The notes under the pieces are model-generated. The model had not been told where the DNA came from and did not search any database. It saw nothing but the letters and a program-made list of their open reading frames with translations. A DNA stretch of 36,353 bases from an uncultured Clostridia bacterium (GTDB lineage: Bacteria > Bacillota > Clostridia > TANB77 > CAG-465), in the NCBI GenBank assembly GCA_944386345.1, contig CALXAR010000011.1:1-36353 (forward strand), written 5' to 3'. A program made the translations under genes and the position numbers. Positions 9,353 to 18,063 of this stretch are shown here, piece after piece (positions within the stretch are counted from its first letter, which is position 1; the number at the start of each line of letters is the position of its first letter).

Positions 9353-11164
9353 TTACTTTAATTTTGAAAGCTCAATTATTATTTGATTTAACTCTACCTC
9401 TAATATTTGACTTTCATCATTTGAGATGTCCTCACTTAATCTTTTAATAATATCATCTCTTCTTGTAAATAGTTTTTCTTTTTTCTTATTCTTTAATACA
9501 TCTTGAAGTAACTTTTCCTCATATCCTGAAATGTCGATATACATTATATCGGTGATTTCCTTTATCATATCTTCATCTTGTATCTTGGATAAGATATCAA
9601 TTTTATTTATATCATACTTATCTTTTAACGATAAGATGAAATCAAAAATTTTTCTTACATTTTCATCATCTATATCCTCAGATGAAATGCTACGTAATAT
9701 TTCTTCTTGTACTCTCTTATTTTTTGAAAGCAACAAAGCAACAATATACTGGTCTTGTCTTTTCCTTACAGTGGTAACTAATTGCATTTTTTTATTAAGA
9801 GCATTCATATCAATTTGAACCTCGTCATCTTTTTTTAGTTTTAATCCTTTTTCAACTTCTTTTAATATTGGACCTGGACTCATTCCATATTTTTTTGAGA
9901 CTTTATCTATATACATATCTCTTTCAATATTATTATCTATTTTTGACAATATATTAGAAACTCCTGTAAGAAATTTTACCTTAGAATCAAAATTCTCTAA
10001 ATTTAAATCTTTTTCTAAAATTGATATTTTAAATTCAACTAAAGAAATTGCTTTATTTATACAATTTTGTAATCTTTCTGGACCATATTTATTAAGATAT
10101 TCATCAGGATCTTTTACATCTTCTCTATCGAGTTTTAATACTTTTACATTTAAACCATGATTTGCTAATATATCAAGACCTCTTAGAGTAGCAGCTTGTC
10201 CTGCACCATCTTGATCGTAGCCAATAATTACATTATCAGTATATTTTTTAATAAGCCTTGCTTGATTTTCTGTAAGTGCTGTTCCAAGCGACGCAACAGC
10301 ATTATTAAATCCAAATTTTTGAAGAGCAATTGCATCCATATACCCCTCAACTATTATTATATTTTCTAGTTTATTTCTCTTAGCAAAATTCATTAAATAT
10401 AATGTTTTTCCTTTATGATATATATCACTTTCCTGAGAATTATAATATTTTGGTACTGTTTTATTCTTTACTTTTTCACCAAAAGCTCTTCCTCCAAAGG
10501 CTATTGTCCTATCTCTTATATCAAAAATTGGAAACATTATCCTATCAAAAAATCTATCATACTTTCTACCAGTTTTGCTTTTTAATATTATATCTGACGC
10601 CATTATTTCTTCATCACTATATCCAAGTCTTATTAAATAATCATATAATGATTCTTTTCCTGTAGAGTATCCAATTCCAAACTTATTTATCGTCTTTATA
10701 TCTAACTTTCTAGATATAATATAATCTTTAACATCATTTCTATCTTCTTTTAAAAGCTCTATTAAATTATTATGATAAAATAGACCAACATCTCTGTTTA
10801 ACTTATACATTACATCTTTCATATCTTTTTTCGTTGACTCTATTTTATTATAATAATTATTAACCTCATATCTAGTTGTATCAATACCGGCTCTTTCTGC
10901 AAGCATCTCAACAGCTTCCCAAAAGTCAATATTTTCTATCTTCATGATAAAAGTTATGACATTCCCGCCTTCTGAACATCCAAAGCACTTAAATATTTGC
11001 TTATCAATTGAAACACAAAAAGAAGGTGACTTTTCTCTATGAAAAGGACATAGTCCCATGTAATTTCTTCCACTTTTTTTTAGAGTAACATATTCAGATA
11101 CGACTTCTACTATATCATTTTGAGATATAACTTCTTCGATTAAATCACCTGAATAATATGGCAC
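9353..11164 (-). CDS. dnaG: DNA primase DnaG
   Basis: Synthesises RNA primers for replication. The N-terminal CHC2 zinc finger has C39, H42, C60 and C63. The RNA polymerase core with its Toprim fold follows ([13 protein letters not shown] near 270, and the GYDQDGAG motif). The C-terminal third is the helicase-binding region. 603 aa, the normal length. The start codon is GTG at 11164, supported by AGGAGGG 9 nt upstream. The RBS abuts the stop of the upstream membrane protein gene, suggesting translational coupling. Confidence 0.97.
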   Translation of the reverse strand: MPYYSGDLIEEVISQNDIVEVVSEYVTLKKSGRNYMGLCPFHREKSPSFCVSIDKQIFKCFGCSEGGNVITFIMKIENIDFWEAVEMLAERAGIDTTRYEVNNYYNKIESTKKDMKDVMYKLNRDVGLFYHNNLIELLKEDRNDVKDYIISRKLDIKTINKFGIGYSTGKESLYDYLIRLGYSDEEIMASDIILKSKTGRKYDRFFDRIMFPIFDIRDRTIAFGGRAFGEKVKNKTVPKYYNSQESDIYHKGKTLYLMNFAKRNKLENIIIVEGYMDAIALQKFGFNNAVASLGTALTENQARLIKKYTDNVIIGYDQDGAGQAATLRGLDILANHGLNVKVLKLDREDVKDPDEYLNKYGPERLQNCINKAISLVEFKISILEKDLNLENFDSKVKFLTGVSNILSKIDNNIERDMYIDKVSKKYGMSPGPILKEVEKGLKLKKDDEVQIDMNALNKKMQLVTTVRKRQDQYIVALLLSKNKRVQEEILRSISSEDIDDENVRKIFDFILSLKDKYDINKIDILSKIQDEDMIKEITDIMYIDISGYEEKLLQDVLKNKKKEKLFTRRDDIIKRLSEDISNDESQILEVELNQIIIELSKLK

Positions 11165-11181
11165 CTTCTTTTTCCCTCCTT

Positions 11182-12420
11182 TTATGCTTCAATCATTTTT
11201 ATTCTTTCTTCTCTATTATAATAAATATTAGTAGTATTTACTATGCAAATTATAACTAGTAGTAATGTTAAAATTGGCTGGTAATATAATATATCTAACT
11301 TAAAAATAGTTATAACTGCAAACAATAATATAAATATAAGTTTCATAACTGTAGATTTAGTATCATATTTTCTTCTTAATGCTAAAGCTAAAATTTCCAT
11401 TGCTAAAATATATAAATAACACAATATATAAAACTTAGTAGACATACTTGAAAATGCATACGCTTGAGATTTCAAATTAGAAAAACTTGTATCAAAACTT
11501 GAATGTATACCAACAGTAAGATTATTTACTATATTTTGACACACTCCATTATTGTTATTTGCAAAATACCTTATAACTTCTCTACCACCAAAATATATAA
11601 TAGTAGAAATTACAGTTATAATACAAAGTGATATTATAAGTTTACTAATTTTTATTCTCTCAATCTTATATATAAAATAGTTATTTTTCTTTCTTTTTAT
11701 TGTCTTATTTTTTCTATTTGATAAGTTTAAGCTAGTAGAATCTAAATTTGAAGTAATAAATAAAGATACTACAGCAACAACTGCCCAAATCAAATAGTTA
11801 ATGCCTATTATTGTACTAATACCTATAAATATTCCTAATACTACTGCTTGAATAATGTATTTTCTGTTTTTTATATTAAGTTGTTTTAATTCATCAAGTA
11901 ATATTTGTAATACATATATACACATTAACATTAATAGAGCAATAAACTTAGCATTTAAATCAATTGTTTTATCACTTATTACACTTGGAAGCGTAAACGA
12001 TATAAACATTCCAAGTACTGACAAAACATCGCTCTTAGATACATTAAATATTATTCTTTGTATACAAATACCTATTAAATATGTTAATACAAAATATAGT
12101 ATTAGTGTTTTTTTAGGATAAATATCCATTACCTTATATATTTTAAAAAAAGTAGTAGCTAGCATTACTAGAGTAATATATATATATCTGTATAAAAGTG
12201 ATATTGTTTTTTGAAGTTTTAATCTAGATATTTTTTCTCTTACATATGTATATAACGAAACAAGGACAATTATTAATAAAATGTATCCAAATTTAACCCA
12301 ATTACTCACACCATTTATAGTTGATTCTACACTATTTATATATATAAAATCAGATATTCCTAAAAATAAGATTAAAGCTACAAATATTGCTACTACTATA
12401 CTACGTGAAATTTTACTCAT
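11182..12420 (-). CDS. Uncharacterised polytopic membrane protein
   Basis: 412 aa with roughly 11-12 predicted membrane helices separated by short loops. The longest hydrophilic stretches are near 235-255 (lysine-rich, NRKNKTIKRKKNN) and 285-325. The overall look, with a single larger extracellular loop in the second half, recalls polysaccharide polymerases or ligases, but no diagnostic motif is seen and I do not assign it. It sits between a sugar nucleotidylyltransferase (28 bp upstream) and dnaG (17 bp downstream). AAAGGT precedes the ATG. Confidence 0.75.
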   Translation of the reverse strand: MSKISRSIVVAIFVALILFLGISDFIYINSVESTINGVSNWVKFGYILLIIVLVSLYTYVREKISRLKLQKTISLLYRYIYITLVMLATTFFKIYKVMDIYPKKTLILYFVLTYLIGICIQRIIFNVSKSDVLSVLGMFISFTLPSVISDKTIDLNAKFIALLMLMCIYVLQILLDELKQLNIKNRKYIIQAVVLGIFIGISTIIGINYLIWAVVAVVSLFITSNLDSTSLNLSNRKNKTIKRKKNNYFIYKIERIKISKLIISLCIITVISTIIYFGGREVIRYFANNNNGVCQNIVNNLTVGIHSSFDTSFSNLKSQAYAFSSMSTKFYILCYLYILAMEILALALRRKYDTKSTVMKLIFILLFAVITIFKLDILYYQPILTLLLVIICIVNTTNIYYNREERIKMIEA

Positions 12421-12448
12421 ACTTATTTACCTTTACTATAATTACTTA

Positions 12449-13186
12449 TTAATTATTTTTTGTATATAATTTATTTACATATGCTAAAGACTCATGTGTT
12501 CCAACATCATAGCATTGTCCTTCAAAAGGAAATGCATATACTGGCATATGCTTATATAGATATGCAACAAAATTTCCTGGAGCGTCTGCATTATTTCCTT
12601 CTTCCAAGTACTTTTTAAATACTGGAATAACTTCCTTTGGATACAAATACTCAGCATAAGCTGCATATCTTCCTTTTGGTTCTGCAGGTTTTTCTTCAAA
12701 TCCAACAATTTTTTGATTTTCATCAGTTTCTACAACACCAAGTCTCTTTAATGTCTCATAATCTTCTTCTTTAACACAAACAGCTGATGTACCTTTTTCC
12801 TTTTGGAAATCAACAAAATCTCTTAATTTAAATGTAAACAAATTATCTCCTGCAATAATTAATAAATCATCATTAATATTTGCTTGCTCAATTGTATATT
12901 GAATATCCCCAATTGCACCTAATCTATTTTCATTATTTGTTGTTTTATCATTAAATACTTTTATTGGTTTTATATTGTTTTTATCTTCAGCCCATTTTTG
13001 AAAATGAGGTGTATATCTATCATTTGTTACTAAATATATTTGATCTACTTCGTCTAGAGAATTTACTTCATCAATAATATAATCAAGTAAAGGTCTTCCA
13101 CCAACCTCTAATAAAGCCTTTGGAAAATTCTCTGTTAAAGGGAATAATCTTGTGGCATAACCAGCACAAAGTAAAATACATTTCAT
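12449..13186 (-). CDS. Sugar-phosphate nucleotidylyltransferase (RmlA/GalU-like)
   Basis: Predicted to form an NDP-sugar from a sugar 1-phosphate and an NTP. The N-terminal Rossmann-like fold has the signature LCAGYATRLFPLT, a variant of G-x-G-T-R-x-x-P-x-T in which Tyr-Ala replaces the usual Gly-Thr pair, followed by PKALLEVGGRPLLDY. DNLF (near 110) is the likely metal-binding Asp, and FEEKP (near 160) is the sugar-site motif. At 245 aa it is the short monofunctional form with no hexapeptide-repeat acyltransferase tail. Glucose or mannose 1-phosphate are possible substrates and sequence alone does not decide. It has its own promoter and heads the operon running through dnaG and rpoD. Confidence 0.88.
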   Translation of the reverse strand: MKCILLCAGYATRLFPLTENFPKALLEVGGRPLLDYIIDEVNSLDEVDQIYLVTNDRYTPHFQKWAEDKNNIKPIKVFNDKTTNNENRLGAIGDIQYTIEQANINDDLLIIAGDNLFTFKLRDFVDFQKEKGTSAVCVKEEDYETLKRLGVVETDENQKIVGFEEKPAEPKGRYAAYAEYLYPKEVIPVFKKYLEEGNNADAPGNFVAYLYKHMPVYAFPFEGQCYDVGTHESLAYVNKLYTKNN

Positions 13187-13238
13187 AAAAATCCTCTCCT
13201 AACTTATTACAATGTCTTGTGTCGTTAATTACCATGAC

Positions 13239-13267
13239 ATTATACCATAATAAAATATTTTTTTCAA
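13239..13267 (-). promoter_or_regulatory. Sigma-A promoter of the nucleotidylyltransferase-dnaG-rpoD operon
   Basis: TTGAAA (13262-13267), 17-bp spacer, TATAAT (13239-13244). The leader of about 45 nt contains an AATGTC...GACATT inverted repeat before the RBS. Confidence 0.75.
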
Positions 13268-13302
13268 TATATTATGTAATGATAATTTTATATAGTTTTT
13301 AG

Positions 13303-13337
13303 AAAAATATTGCTACAAAATCAGTAGCAATATTTTT
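13303..13337. terminator. Bidirectional intrinsic terminator
   Basis: A 14-bp perfect stem AAAAATATTGCTAC / GTAGCAATATTTTT with a 7-nt loop, flanked by A and T runs, lies just past the stop of the FIVAR-dockerin reading frame. Confidence 0.88.
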
Positions 13338-13347
13338 TCATTTAAAA

Positions 13348-13953
13348 TTATTTTCCATATCTATAAACATCAAGAATAAGTGCAGCATCATCTGAATTAA
13401 TTAATCTATTTTCATCCATATCACCTATTATATAATCAAGCTCAGTAGCATTACCATATCTGTATAAATCTAGTGCTATTGCGGCATCATCTGAATTTAC
13501 TATACCATTTCTATCCAAGTCACCTTTTTTTCCAATAAATACAAGGTTATTTATTTTTTCATTTAATTCTTCTACTTTTTTATCTATCTCTTCTTGCCTT
13601 TTTAAATCCTCTATATTTCCAACACTGTCAACACATTCTTGTAAATCATTCCAACTTTCTTTTGTAAAGCAATCCGGATTATATCTATTAATCTTATCTA
13701 ATAGTCTTTCTAATTCTTCTGTATCAAATTTATCTTCATCTTTTTCTAAGTTACTTATTGCGTCTCTTATCTCATCAACCTTAGCATCTATTTCACTTTG
13801 TTTTGTTAAATTATCTGTTCCTTGTATTGCCTCTTGTCGTTTATTCCAACTATCATCACTATAATCACTTTCTGTTAGGCCTGCTACTTCTTCTAGTATT
13901 TCATCTAAAGCCGTTCTATCTGTAGTTAAACTTGAATAAAAAAGAAGGCTCAC
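13348..13953 (-). pseudogene. 5'-truncated remnant of a FIVAR and dockerin-type I surface protein
   Basis: The frame encodes two FIVAR-like helical repeats (about 14-68 and 79-136, each with the SW..xQE pattern and closing helix). A dockerin-like C-terminus follows with two calcium-loop repeats, GDLDRNGIVNSDD and GDMDENRLINSDD, each followed by a helix ending in LYRYG/VYRYG. Such modules occur in secreted glycan-active or cell-surface proteins, but here there is no signal peptide. The only candidate start is a GTG at 13953 with no RBS, inside the terminator hairpin of the preceding gene, and a stop lies 12 nt further upstream in frame. The frame itself is clean. It looks like the C-terminal end of a larger gene whose front was lost; an unusual leaderless gene is the less likely alternative. 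Confidence 0.65.
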
Positions 13954-13988
13954 AAAACAACATTAATCCAAATCGTTTTGAAAAGCCT
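13938..13988 (-). terminator. Intrinsic terminator of the 331-aa FWxxEW gene
   Basis: On the minus strand AGGCTTTTCAAAAC pairs with GTTTTGTGAGCCT (one bulge) across a 16-nt loop, followed by TCTTTTTT. It lies 25 bp past the stop of the 331-aa gene, and the 5' end of the FIVAR-dockerin frame falls within it. Confidence 0.7.
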
Positions 13989-14013
13989 CTTCAAATATAT
14001 ATTTTTATAAACA

Positions 14014-15009
14014 TTAAACTGCTTCTATTTCATTTAATTTTTCTTCGAACTCAGATATTCTTTGCTCTGTTTCATATTGTTCAATTCTATTTAAAGCATA
14101 TAAATATTTTCTTTCTTGAGAAAGTAATGATTGATATTCTTCATTCCAATCCTCATGATTTTTTAAATTGTTATGAACATCATCTAGTTTCTCTTCTAAC
14201 ACATTTTTTACAGGCTCTAATACATTTGCGCCTTTTTCAACTTTTATTCCATTATCTACCATATAAGTAATAACTTCTGCAAATAATCTTTCACCTTGAA
14301 CATTAACATCATCTTCTGTGTTATCATGTAAGATATTTACAACTTTATTAACTTGGTCTATTCCTATTCTATCAAAAATTGTATCTACTCTTGAATCAAT
14401 AAATTGTCCGTTTTCTCCAAATACTTCTTGACCTTTTATAAATAAGTCAACATTATTTTGTATTATTCTTGCTTGCTCAACAGGAAGCTCTTCTGTTGCA
14501 ATCTTAAGTGCATGTCTATCATAATATTTTCTAAATGCACTATTACACATATCTTGAGCCTCAGTATATGGTTTAAAGTATTGTGCATATTCTCTCAATA
14601 CTTCATGTTGTGTTTTATCTCCACTCATATTAACTCTTAGTTCATCAATATTTTCTCCAAAATATGCAGTAACTTTTTGATCGATACCATCTAATTGATA
14701 TGTTGGTTGAGCAACTTGTGTATCAACACCTTGTGCTAAATCAGAAAACACTCCATTATCTTGTGCAAACACACCTCCTGCATTTAATCCATTTGCAGAA
14801 TCTAGACTTACCTCAGCTGAAACATTTTCTAAAGACACTGATGGTTGAGCAGCTGGTTCTTCTTGAGGTAAAACCTCTCCATCTTCTTGTGTACCAGACT
14901 TTAGCATTAAATAATCTTTCTTTCTTCCAAAAATTTTGGCAAATGCATTTTTTAACGAATCAATATCTTCAAGAAATAGTTTCCATTCATTTTTCCAAAA
15001 CTCTAACAT
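14014..15009 (-). CDS. Uncharacterised FWxxEW-motif protein (331 aa)
   Basis: Not recognised. The start at 15009 is 6 nt after AGAGGTG; a GTG three codons upstream overlaps that RBS and is rejected. The N-terminus MLEFWKNEWKLFLEDIDSLK is an amphipathic aromatic helix, followed by a basic patch (FGRKKDY). Then comes a low-complexity linker rich in Ala, Gln, Glu and Ser (about 45-110), and a helical acidic C-terminal region (about 115-331) ending in a coiled coil. There is no signal peptide or membrane segment, so it is predicted cytosolic. The N-terminal motif recurs in the 51-aa gene just upstream. The gene has its own promoter and terminator. Confidence 0.8.
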   Translation of the reverse strand: MLEFWKNEWKLFLEDIDSLKNAFAKIFGRKKDYLMLKSGTQEDGEVLPQEEPAAQPSVSLENVSAEVSLDSANGLNAGGVFAQDNGVFSDLAQGVDTQVAQPTYQLDGIDQKVTAYFGENIDELRVNMSGDKTQHEVLREYAQYFKPYTEAQDMCNSAFRKYYDRHALKIATEELPVEQARIIQNNVDLFIKGQEVFGENGQFIDSRVDTIFDRIGIDQVNKVVNILHDNTEDDVNVQGERLFAEVITYMVDNGIKVEKGANVLEPVKNVLEEKLDDVHNNLKNHEDWNEEYQSLLSQERKYLYALNRIEQYETEQRISEFEEKLNEIEAV

Positions 15010-15060
15010 TAAAAACACCTCTTTTGTACATAATATAACTTAACTATTATATGTAATTTC

Positions 15061-15089
15061 ATTATATATAATGCTAAATCAAAATGCAA
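15061..15089 (-). promoter_or_regulatory. Sigma-A promoter of the 331-aa gene
   Basis: TTGCAT (15084-15089), 17-bp spacer, TATAAT (15061-15066). The surrounding AT-rich DNA offers other -10-like hexamers closer to the gene, so the exact start is uncertain. Nothing else is seen in 15090-15197. Confidence 0.5.
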
Positions 15090-15197
15090 TAACAGGAATA
15101 TTTTATTTACATTTCATTTAAATTACAATAGTCGCTTTATATAAAAAAAGGTGTCTTTTATTCACAGTTTAAGTTTGTAACAGTTTACAATAATCTA

Positions 15198-15353
15198 TTA
15201 ACTGATTTGGAAAATATATTCTAATAAAGCTTTAAAATCACTTATATCAGCTTTTACTCTTTTCCACTCACTTCTCCAAAAAGAATTCATATCACTTTTT
15301 TGTTCTATTTCCATAATGCTTGGATAAAGCATCAATATTTTATTCTTTTTCAT
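15198..15353 (-). CDS. Small FWxxEW-motif protein (51 aa)
   Basis: A short frame starting MKKNKILMLYPSIMEIEQKS and continuing with FWRSEWKRVKADISDFKALL to a TAA stop. Residues 25-48 align with residues 4-27 of the neighbouring 331-aa protein: F-W-x-x-E-W-K, then D-I, K and I-F at matching spacing. Function is unknown. A GGAGG lies 13 nt before the ATG, a little far, and a good promoter lies further upstream. Because its C-terminus stops where the larger protein's basic patch begins, it could be a free copy of that protein's N-terminal helix or a decayed paralogue. Confidence 0.6.
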   Translation of the reverse strand: MKKNKILMLYPSIMEIEQKSDMNSFWRSEWKRVKADISDFKALLEYIFQIS

Positions 15354-15384
15354 AATAAACTATAAACCTCCAAAAAGTAACTCT

Positions 15385-15413
15385 ATTATATAAAAATCTT
15401 AATTTAAAATCAA
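15385..15413 (-). promoter_or_regulatory. Sigma-A promoter of the 51-aa gene
   Basis: TTGATT (15408-15413), 17-bp spacer, TATAAT (15385-15390), 14 nt before the GGAGG ribosome binding site. The remaining 15414-15506 is AT-rich with no gene seen. Confidence 0.6.
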
Positions 15414-15506
15414 GGACAAAAAGATTTCATTTAAGTTACTATTAATTAATTCAATAAAAAATATATACTTTTTTTAATTATTGGAGGGGGAGCTTTTTAA
15501 CATAAT

Positions 15507-15869
15507 TTAAATTTTCAACATGTCTTTGTATGGGAAATTGGACAATGAGCCATATTCCCATATATATAAATTAGTATAACCCATACTATTAAGAATCATT
15601 ATAGCCTCTTTAGTTCTTATACCACTTGAGCAATATAATATTATAGCCTTTTTTTCTTTATATTCATTCTCACAAAATCTAAGTTTAGATACTGGAATAT
15701 TTACTGCATTAATTACATGTAAAATATTATACTCATTTGGACTTCTTACATCAATTAATATATTATCGCTATCATAAATCATATCTCTTACTTTTTCATA
15801 GCTAACTAAATTATATATTAAATTTCTATTAGCATGTCTTGATTTTCTAACGCCAAAAAAATTAAACAT
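15507..15869 (-). CDS. Single-domain rhodanese-like sulfurtransferase
   Basis: 120 aa with one rhodanese domain (about 22-117). It has the LIDVRSPNEY motif and the active-site loop YCSSGIRT, with the persulfide-forming cysteine at about residue 80 (C-x-x-G-x-R, typical of GlpE/PspE-like single-domain enzymes). It could carry sulfane sulfur for thiolation or detoxification; the partner is not apparent. A basic N-terminal segment RKSRHANRN precedes the domain. AGAAGG lies 6 nt before the ATG, but the start codon and first codons are embedded in the upstream gene's terminator. Confidence 0.85.
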   Translation of the reverse strand: MFNFFGVRKSRHANRNLIYNLVSYEKVRDMIYDSDNILIDVRSPNEYNILHVINAVNIPVSKLRFCENEYKEKKAIILYCSSGIRTKEAIMILNSMGYTNLYIWEYGSLSNFPYKDMLKI

Positions 15870-15908
15870 AGCTATACCTTCTTTCTACTGGTATAGTCTA
15901 TGTTTAAT
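15855..15908 (-). terminator. Intrinsic terminator enclosing the rhodanese start codon
   Basis: On the minus strand ATTAAACATAG-AC-TATACC pairs with GGTATA-G-CTATGTTTAAT (17 bp with a small internal bulge, 11-nt loop), followed by six T. It lies 15 bp past the stop of the bactofilin-like gene. The descending arm and U-tract are also the first codons of the rhodanese gene, and its RBS is in the loop. Confidence 0.85.
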
Positions 15909-15922
15909 AATTAATTTTATGA

Positions 15923-17122
15923 CTATTTTGCTTCAATTACTTCTTGTTTATCATCATTTACTTCTTCTACTTTATCCTTTTTTATTAATGAGTATATAAT
16001 TCCAAGTGATACAATATATACAATAAATTTAATTACTTCGCCAACATATGGTATAGTTTGTAGCAATTCCAACATTAAAAATACTACAATTGCAGTCAAT
16101 ATATTATTAGGTTTAATTTTACCTTCAGAATATCTATTATTTACAAGTTCAACAACAAACACACCAAAAATTACATTCTTTAGCAATGTAAATATTATCA
16201 TTACTGCAACTGCAAATACAATTAAAGCCACACCTAAGTTTGTAATTAAAGCTAATAATACAATTCCAAAGCATAAAGCTATAAGAATACCAACAAAAGC
16301 TGAAATACCATTTTTTAGTACTTTTCTTCCATTTGTTAAGTTTTCTGCAACCTTAGCAAGTTTTTCTTTCTTAAATACTATTAATAGCAATAAGAAGATT
16401 ACAACATTGCTAATAGTAGCTAATAATATTCCTAAAATATATTGTCCAATCTGGAAATCATCTCCAGATATAACATCAATAGTTGCATTACCAACATTTT
16501 CTGGAACTGTTAATTGAACATTAGTAGTTGTCAACTGCATCTCATTTTCTACAATAGCATTTTCTGAGCAATTTAGCTCTTGAACTTGCATCCTTAATTT
16601 GCCTTTAACTGTACCATTTATATCTAGTATTGTAGCATTTCCCAAGATATTTCCATCAATTTGACCATTAACTTCTAATTTTGGTGCATAACAGATTAAA
16701 TTTCCTTTTATGTTTGCATCTTCTCCTAGTGTAATTGTTCCATTACAATAAACAAAAGTTGTATTTTCTATCTCACCATTAATTACTACATTACCAGTTG
16801 TAAATATAATTGGATACTGAGCACTAGAGTTAATTCTTACTGTATCATTTCCATAAAGGATTTGTACTCCTTCTAATGGCTCTGTAACTTCAATTGATGA
16901 ATTACTCATAAAAAAGCCAACCTGTGAAATAGGTTTATCTATTTCTATTCTATCTCCAGAGATTCTAAAAAATGGTATATCAAAGGAAGACTCATCTTCG
17001 CTAACTTTGTATACACCAGTTATTGATTTATTATCAAAAATCTCTGCTGCAAAAGTAGCATTTAGCGTCAATATAGAAACCATCAGTATAGTTAAAATCA
17101 TGCCTATTTTATTTATAGTCAT
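15923..17122 (-). CDS. Exported bactofilin-like protein with C-terminal membrane domain
   Basis: 399 aa. A signal peptide (about 1-25, ending LNATFAA) leads into a domain of short repeating beta strands rich in G, N, I and V (about 85-205, e.g. GNVVINGEIENTT, GNLICYAPKLEVNGQIDGNI, LDINGTVKGKL). The periodicity matches the right-handed beta-helix of bactofilins (polymer-forming cytoskeletal family). Four membrane helices follow (about 228-250, 275-300, 300-330, 340-375) and an acidic lysine-containing tail. The predicted topology puts the beta-helix outside the cytoplasm, unlike classical cytosolic bactofilins. GGAGGAG lies 7 nt before the ATG. Function is unknown; an envelope scaffold is an inference. 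Confidence 0.75.
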   Translation of the reverse strand: MTINKIGMILTILMVSILTLNATFAAEIFDNKSITGVYKVSEDESSFDIPFFRISGDRIEIDKPISQVGFFMSNSSIEVTEPLEGVQILYGNDTVRINSSAQYPIIFTTGNVVINGEIENTTFVYCNGTITLGEDANIKGNLICYAPKLEVNGQIDGNILGNATILDINGTVKGKLRMQVQELNCSENAIVENEMQLTTTNVQLTVPENVGNATIDVISGDDFQIGQYILGILLATISNVVIFLLLLIVFKKEKLAKVAENLTNGRKVLKNGISAFVGILIALCFGIVLLALITNLGVALIVFAVAVMIIFTLLKNVIFGVFVVELVNNRYSEGKIKPNNILTAIVVFLMLELLQTIPYVGEVIKFIVYIVSLGIIYSLIKKDKVEEVNDDKQEVIEAK

Positions 17123-17187
17123 TTTATATCTCCTCCTAAATTATACTGATATTTTATACTAATTATAAAGAAAAATCAATATATAAA

Positions 17188-18063
17188 TTACATTGCTTTG
17201 TTTATACTCTCTGAAATTATTTCAGACATTATCTGTATCAGTTCATCTATATCTTTGGGAGTAACTATATAATTTTCGGTATCTAGGATATTTGCAATCT
17301 TATAATATCTTTCGCCTTGCTCATCTTCATTATTTTCAATTTTACTTAGTGCATCATTTGTAATTGTTGCCATATCAACAACCATAGGAACGCCTAAAGA
17401 AATAACTGTTGCCCCTGTTGATTCTTTATCAATTGCGCTATTGACCCCTGTTATCCCAGAGCCAGGAGTAATCCCAGTATTACTAAGTTGAATTGATGCA
17501 CCCACTCTTTTTATAGATTTTGACATTAGACTATCTATTACAATAATATACTTTGGTTTAACAATATTTGAAACAGAAGATATAATCTCACTAGTTTGTA
17601 TTCCAGTATTTCCCATTACTCCTGGACATATAGCGCTAACTTCACGCGTATTTGAATCAATCATTTCCTTTGCAAGCTTTAATATATGTCTTGTTACTTC
17701 AATACTATTTACAACTTTAGAACCTAGAGCATCTGGAGTAACATATAAATTTCCAAGCCCTACGACCATAACAGGCTCATTTGTATTTATTAGTTCTTTT
17801 AAATATTCATTGAGTTTTAAAATAACTTTATTTTTATTATCAAGATACTTTACATTATCCATTTCAAAAGTAATATACTTACCAATCTTTTTATCTATAG
17901 CATCAGCTCCATTTTGATTTAAAACATTTACTTGTGTTATCTTAAACTCATCAAATTTTTCTTCAGTTATTTCAATTCCGTCAATCCTACTCATATTATT
18001 AATTACCTTGTATTCATCAACTCTTTCATCTGCCATATCTGTATTGTACTTTATCTTATTCAT
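17188..18063 (-). CDS. gpr: Germination protease GPR
   Basis: Spore endopeptidase (family A25) that degrades small acid-soluble proteins during germination. Hallmarks are the N-terminal YNTDMADE segment (the zymogen processing zone), VVGLGNLYVTPDALG, and PGVMGNTGIQTSEI. Further hallmarks are IIVIDSLMS (a catalytic-Asp region) and NTGITPGSGI. At 291 aa it is shorter than the Bacillus enzyme (about 370 aa), mostly by loop trimming and a short propeptide. It follows holA by 49 bp. AGAGGTG precedes the ATG, but that RBS can pair with upstream RNA, and a sigma-G-like promoter lies in the gap. Confidence 0.95.
   Translation of the reverse strand: MNKIKYNTDMADERVDEYKVINNMSRIDGIEITEEKFDEFKITQVNVLNQNGADAIDKKIGKYITFEMDNVKYLDNKNKVILKLNEYLKELINTNEPVMVVGLGNLYVTPDALGSKVVNSIEVTRHILKLAKEMIDSNTREVSAICPGVMGNTGIQTSEIISSVSNIVKPKYIIVIDSLMSKSIKRVGASIQLSNTGITPGSGITGVNSAIDKESTGATVISLGVPMVVDMATITNDALSKIENNEDEQGERYYKIANILDTENYIVTPKDIDELIQIMSEIISESINKAM

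Noticed and set aside
15175-15190. Small inverted repeat TTGTAACAGTTTACAA as a terminator of the 51-aa gene
   Set aside because: A 6-bp stem without an adjacent T-run; not enough to support termination.
15198-15353. Treating the 51-aa FWxxEW frame as noise because of its size
   Set aside because: Kept as a gene because it has a promoter, an RBS, and matches its neighbour's N-terminus at constant spacing.
15481-15505. GGAGGGGGAG on the plus strand, strongly resembling a ribosome binding site in an AT-rich gap
   Set aside because: The only ATG at a workable distance opens a frame of about 19 codons inside the reverse strand of the rhodanese gene. No hairpin partner was found for a terminator, so its role is left open.
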